Under the pieces are notes generated by a model. It made no database searches. It saw only the letters and a list, made by a program, of their open reading frames with translations, and was not told where the DNA came from. This document shows, piece after piece, positions 61,249 to 64,000 of a stretch of 64,000 bases of DNA. The stretch's first letter is position 1. Each line of letters opens with the position of its first letter. Source of the DNA: Pelomonas sp937871895 (lineage in GTDB: Bacteria; Pseudomonadota; Gammaproteobacteria; Burkholderiales; Burkholderiaceae_C). The position numbers and the translations under genes were made by a program. The stretch is taken from assembly GCF_046348265.1 (NCBI RefSeq), contig NZ_JAXMEO010000005.1; one strand, 5' to 3'.

Positions 61249-61860
61249 TCAATCCGGGAGCGTGACGACCAGGGCCTTGCTGCTTGCGCCGATGTCGAGC
61301 GGCTGGGCTTGCAGCTGCTGCGGCTGCTTCTGCGCCGCGTGCCACGTGAGGAGGCGATGTTCGCCCGCTGGCAGGTCGAGGCTGGCCTCGCCGCGCGCGT
61401 CGGTGCGGGCAAAGTGCGGCGTGTCCACCACCACGATGTGGGCGCTCATGCGGTCATGGATGTTGCAGCCCAGGGCGGCCACGCCGGGTTTGTCGAACAC
61501 CACAGGCTCGGCCGGCGTGCCGGCATAGAGCTTGATGTCGAACACCTTGACCGGTGAGAACGAATAGACGTGGTGCCGCACAGTGTCGAAGTTGGGGAAG
61601 GACACGGCGGTGCCCGTCTGCACCACCAGCACCGGCGGCCGGAAACTGCGGTCGCGCTGGCTCATCTCGGCCTTGGCCGTGCTGGTGCGGCTCGCGCGGC
61701 CGCGCAGCTCCACGGCCACCACGGCGTCCGCCACCGGCTGGCCGGCTGCGGTGCGCACTTGCAGCGTGACGGGCACGGCCCACGCGGCCGCAGCGGGCCA
61801 GAGCAGGACGCCAGCCAGCGCGGCCCGACGCTGGGACCGATGCATTGAGAGAGTCGCCAT
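61249..61860 (-). CDS. plastocyanin-like (methylamine-utilisation-type) periplasmic protein
   Basis: A 203-residue exported protein: signal peptide in MHRSQRRAALAGVLLWPAAA, then a cupredoxin-like domain with VSFPNFDTVRHHVYSFSPVK and GVAALGCNIHDRMSAHIVV, which supply a candidate His-Cys-His-Met copper site. Two starts are possible (61860 or 61845). It precedes the EAL gene by ten bases. Pairing of such a cupredoxin-like protein with a GGDEF/EAL protein recurs in Betaproteobacteria and may form a sensing unit. Confidence 0.8.
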   Translation of the reverse strand: MATLSMHRSQRRAALAGVLLWPAAAAWAVPVTLQVRTAAGQPVADAVVAVELRGRASRTSTAKAEMSQRDRSFRPPVLVVQTGTAVSFPNFDTVRHHVYSFSPVKVFDIKLYAGTPAEPVVFDKPGVAALGCNIHDRMSAHIVVVDTPHFARTDARGEASLDLPAGEHRLLTWHAAQKQPQQLQAQPLDIGASSKALVVTLPD

Positions 61861-62006
61861 GGGAAAAACCTGGTGCCTACGATAGCGCGCAAGGCCGCCG
61901 GCGGCGAGGTCATCCGACCGCTGTGGACGGGTCGGGCGCGATGCCGGCGCGCTTGGCGTGGCGTCCGTCACGCGAACGGGCGCACGGCCAAAAGACTCCC
62001 AAGCGC

Positions 62007-63074
62007 TCAGGCCTGCAGCGCGATGCCCGTCTTGCCGGCAGCGGTCTCGGTCAGCATCAGCGCCAGGCGGCGCAGTGCGGCCCAGGCGTCGAGCGGCCAG
62101 TCCGGGTGGCGCAGGCCCTTGGCGATGCCGTCCACCGTTTGCGCGGCGCCCACCAGGCGGGCGCAGTCGGCGGCGTCGAGGCGCGGCGCCACGCGCTCCA
62201 TCAGCTTCTCTTTGGCGCCCCAGACGCGTGCCTCGCGCAGTGCCAGCGGCAGCGGCCGGCCGGCGTCGAGCGCGGCGCGGATGCGGGCGAGGGCCCGGAC
62301 GTCTTCGGCCACGGTCCAGTGCACCAGCACGGCCGCCTCGCCCTCGGCCGCCAAGCCGTCGAGCATGCGCAGCACGCGCGCCACCTGGCCCGAGAGCACA
62401 GCCTCACTGAGCTTGAAGACGTCAAAGCGCGCCACGTCCAGCACAGCGGCCTGGATCTGCTCCAGGCTGATCTCGCCGGCCGGGTAGAGCAGCGCAAGCT
62501 TTTGCAGCTCTTGGTGCGCAGCCAGCAAATTGCCCTCGACCCGGTCGGCAAAGAAGGCGAGCGCCTGCTGGCCGTTTGCGCCTTCAGCCACCTGCTGGCC
62601 TTGCGCCTTGAGGCGCTGGGCCAGCCACACCGGCAGGCGTTGACGCTCCACGGGCTCGACGCGCAGCGTGACGCCGGTTTGGTCAAGGGCAGTGAACCAC
62701 GCGCTTGAGAGCTGCGTCTTGTCGAGGCGCGGCAGGGTGACGAGGGTGAGCACGTCGTCTGGCGCCTGCTCGCAGTAGCGCTGCAGGGCCTCGGAGCCGT
62801 CCTTGCCCGGCTTGCCGGTGGGGATGCGAATCTCGATGAACTGCCGGTCGGCAAAGAGGCTCATGGCCTGCGCGGCCGCCAGCACCGGCGCCCAGTCGAA
62901 GTAGGCGCCCTGCACGGTGAAGACCTGCCGCTCCGTGAAGCCCTGGCGCTTGGCCGTGGCGCGGATCAGGTCAGCCGCCTCCTGCGCGAGCAAGGGCTCG
63001 TCACCATGGATGGTGTAGACCTTGGCCAGGGACTTGGCGAGGTGCTGGGGCAGGGCGTCGGGGCGAAGTTGCAT
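62007..63074 (-). CDS. holA: DNA polymerase III delta subunit
   Basis: A 355-residue clamp-loader subunit that opens the beta clamp. VYTIHGDEPLLAQEAADLIR at the start is the usual family signature; QAMSLFADRQFIEIRIPTGK, FADRVEGNLLAAHQELQKLA and ARFDVFKLSEAVLSGQVARV match domains II-III. It lies five bases after lptE, the standard leuS-lptE-holA order. Confidence 0.94.
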   Translation of the reverse strand: MQLRPDALPQHLAKSLAKVYTIHGDEPLLAQEAADLIRATAKRQGFTERQVFTVQGAYFDWAPVLAAAQAMSLFADRQFIEIRIPTGKPGKDGSEALQRYCEQAPDDVLTLVTLPRLDKTQLSSAWFTALDQTGVTLRVEPVERQRLPVWLAQRLKAQGQQVAEGANGQQALAFFADRVEGNLLAAHQELQKLALLYPAGEISLEQIQAAVLDVARFDVFKLSEAVLSGQVARVLRMLDGLAAEGEAAVLVHWTVAEDVRALARIRAALDAGRPLPLALREARVWGAKEKLMERVAPRLDAADCARLVGAAQTVDGIAKGLRHPDWPLDAWAALRRLALMLTETAAGKTGIALQA

Positions 63075-63079
63075 TCCCG

Positions 63080-63565
63080 TCAGCCGGGTAGACGGACTGC
63101 TGCGAGGCGTCGCATGACCTGCGCGACGACATCCGACTGCATCGAGCTGTACAGCAAGGCCGCCTCCTGCTCCTTGGCCAGGGCCTGGGTCTCAGTGAAG
63201 TTGAGGTCGCGCGTGAGGCGCAGTTCCACCTTGGGCGCCAGCAGCTCGCCGGTTGGCGTGCGCAGCAGGTAGTCGAAGTAGAGCCGCAGCTCCCACTCGC
63301 GCACCTGGCCGGCGGCGGTGGAGGCCACCACGCTGCGGTCGCGCGCCTCGCGCAGCGCCTCGATCACGACCTGTGCGCGTGTGGGGTCGCTCTCCAGCCG
63401 CACGGGGGTGTGCTGCACCTGGCGGCGCAGCGCGGCGGCGAGCGGCGAGCCCGGCTCAAAGCCTTCCAACGCGAGGGTCTGGAAGGGCAGCACCGGCTCG
63501 CGGCGCAGCTCGAAGCCGCAGCCAGAGAGGCCTGCAAGACTTAACAAGGCGGATCTACGCAGCAT
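63080..63565 (-). CDS. lptE: LPS-assembly lipoprotein LptE
   Basis: A 161-residue outer-membrane lipoprotein that plugs LptD. LLSLAGLSGCGFELRREPVL contains the lipobox LSGC and the typical CGFxLR start, followed by LPFQTLALEGFEPGSPLAAA and ARDRSVVASTAAGQVREWEL. Lies between leuS and holA. Confidence 0.92.
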   Translation of the reverse strand: MLRRSALLSLAGLSGCGFELRREPVLPFQTLALEGFEPGSPLAAALRRQVQHTPVRLESDPTRAQVVIEALREARDRSVVASTAAGQVREWELRLYFDYLLRTPTGELLAPKVELRLTRDLNFTETQALAKEQEAALLYSSMQSDVVAQVMRRLAAVRLPG

Positions 63566-63572
63566 GGTGCAC

Positions 63573-63660
63573 TCCCCAGCGACTGCCGTGGAGCCGGCTT
63601 TGCCGGGCCACTGGCAGTGCCCCCTTGAGGGGGCCGCCGAAGGCGGTACGGGGTGGGCTC
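63573..63660 (-). repeat. interspersed GC-rich hairpin repeat (copy 3)
   Basis: Read on the minus strand: CACCCCGTACCGCCTTCGGC, CCCCCTCAAGGGGG hairpin, AGTGGCCCGGCAAAGCCGGC and TCCACGG. It shares order and much sequence with the repeat at 1141-1220 and the C-run/GGCCCGGC core with 31922-32030. It occupies the whole lptE-leuS gap and touches the leuS stop. Confidence 0.6.
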
Positions 63661-64000
63661 ATACCACCACGTTGACCAAGCGGCCAGGCACGATCACGAC
63701 CTTCTTGGGCGCCTTGCCCTCGCTGAACTTGGCGAACTCTTCGGTCGCCAGCGCCGCAGCTTCGATGGCGGCCTTGTCGGCCGACGCCGGCACCTTGACG
63801 GCGCCGCGCAGCTTGCCGTTGACCTGCAGCATCAGCTCGATCTCGTCCTGCACCAGCGCGGCTTCGTCCACCGTGGGCCAGGGCGCGTCGAGCAGGTCGC
63901 CAAGCTCGGCCGCAAAGCCGAGGTCTTGCCAGAGCTGGTGGGCGATGTGCGGCGTGGCCGGGTAGAGCACGCGCAGCAGCACCGAGAAGCCGTCACGCAC
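63659..64000 (-). CDS. leuS: leucyl-tRNA synthetase (C-terminal end only; rest lies beyond the window)
   Basis: About 114 C-terminal residues of LeuS: SVLLRVLYPATPHIAHQLWQ (end of the anticodon-binding domain) and DEIELMLQVNGKLRGAVKVP, EGKAPKKVVIVPGRLVNVVV at the C terminus. The catalytic and editing domains are outside the window. Gene order with lptE and holA supports it. Confidence 0.95.
   Translation of the reverse strand: MRDGFSVLLRVLYPATPHIAHQLWQDLGFAAELGDLLDAPWPTVDEAALVQDEIELMLQVNGKLRGAVKVPASADKAAIEAAALATEEFAKFSEGKAPKKVVIVPGRLVNVVV

Overview
The window is a high-GC (about 70%) chromosomal segment of a betaproteobacterium, most likely a Burkholderiales bacterium of the Rubrivivax/Leptothrix/Roseateles/Ideonella kind. 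Support comes from the block lptE-holA next to leuS, the proline block with an Lrp-type regulator beside putA, the many PEP-CTERM proteins with a PrsT-like TPR protein, and interspersed GC-rich hairpin repeats of a type familiar from this order. No tRNA, rRNA, CRISPR array or complete insertion sequence was seen.

Layout. 1-0.7 kb: 3' part of murQ (minus). 0.9-2.9 kb: bufferin-type RiPP operon (Cys-rich precursor, MNIO/DUF692 enzyme, BufC-like partner). 3.1-7.9 kb: M14 carboxypeptidase, a large inverted repeat element, an acetyl-CoA hydrolase/transferase and ribA. 8.1-12.1 kb: PEP-CTERM choice-of-anchor-A protein translationally coupled to a PrsT-like TPR protein. 12.1-17.7 kb: shortened Lrp-type regulator, perfect palindromic operator, putA, and a GH39 glycosidase. 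17.7-20.5 kb: three small proteins and an ABC exporter. 20.5-25.9 kb: minus-strand operon of three PEP-CTERM surface proteins, then an alpha/beta-hydrolase-like lipoprotein. 27.2-28.5 kb: lower-GC accessory DNA with a likely integron gene cassette (decayed gene plus attC-like site). 28.7-37.5 kb: tightly overlapping chitin/GlcNAc catabolic operon read right to left: GlcNAc kinase, GntR regulator, nagA, SIS deaminase-like protein, GH3, MFS permease, GH16-like, GH18. 38.7-40.4 kb: two-gene AAA ATPase plus RloB/TOPRIM module resembling AbiL/RloAB phage-defence modules. 40.5-50.4 kb: AmpG-like permease, small genes, AGE epimerase, acyl-CoA dehydrogenase, Kef-type antiporter, glutamate dehydrogenase, DUF2242 lipoprotein. 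50.4-55.0 kb: compact chain sensor kinase, response regulator, thiL, pgpA, pncC. 55-57.5 kb: a tandem duplication of [pncC - terminator - convergent PEP-CTERM gene] whose second pncC copy is dead. 57.8-64 kb: JmjC-like cupin, EAL phosphodiesterase with plastocyanin-like partner, holA, lptE, leuS (partial).

How the genes work together. The 28.7-37.5 kb genes would cut chitin-like polymers to GlcNAc, import and phosphorylate it, then deacetylate and deaminate it under the GntR regulator; murQ and the AmpG-like permease touch the same amino-sugar and cell-wall-recycling chemistry. The PEP-CTERM proteins should be exported and processed by an exosortase encoded elsewhere. Six genes between 27.7 and 40.3 kb carry single-base frameshifts, most explained by one-base changes in short homopolymers, while genes outside this interval are intact. 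That pattern suggests local assembly error as much as true gene decay, and it should be settled before the defence pair or the glycosidases are called pseudogenes.
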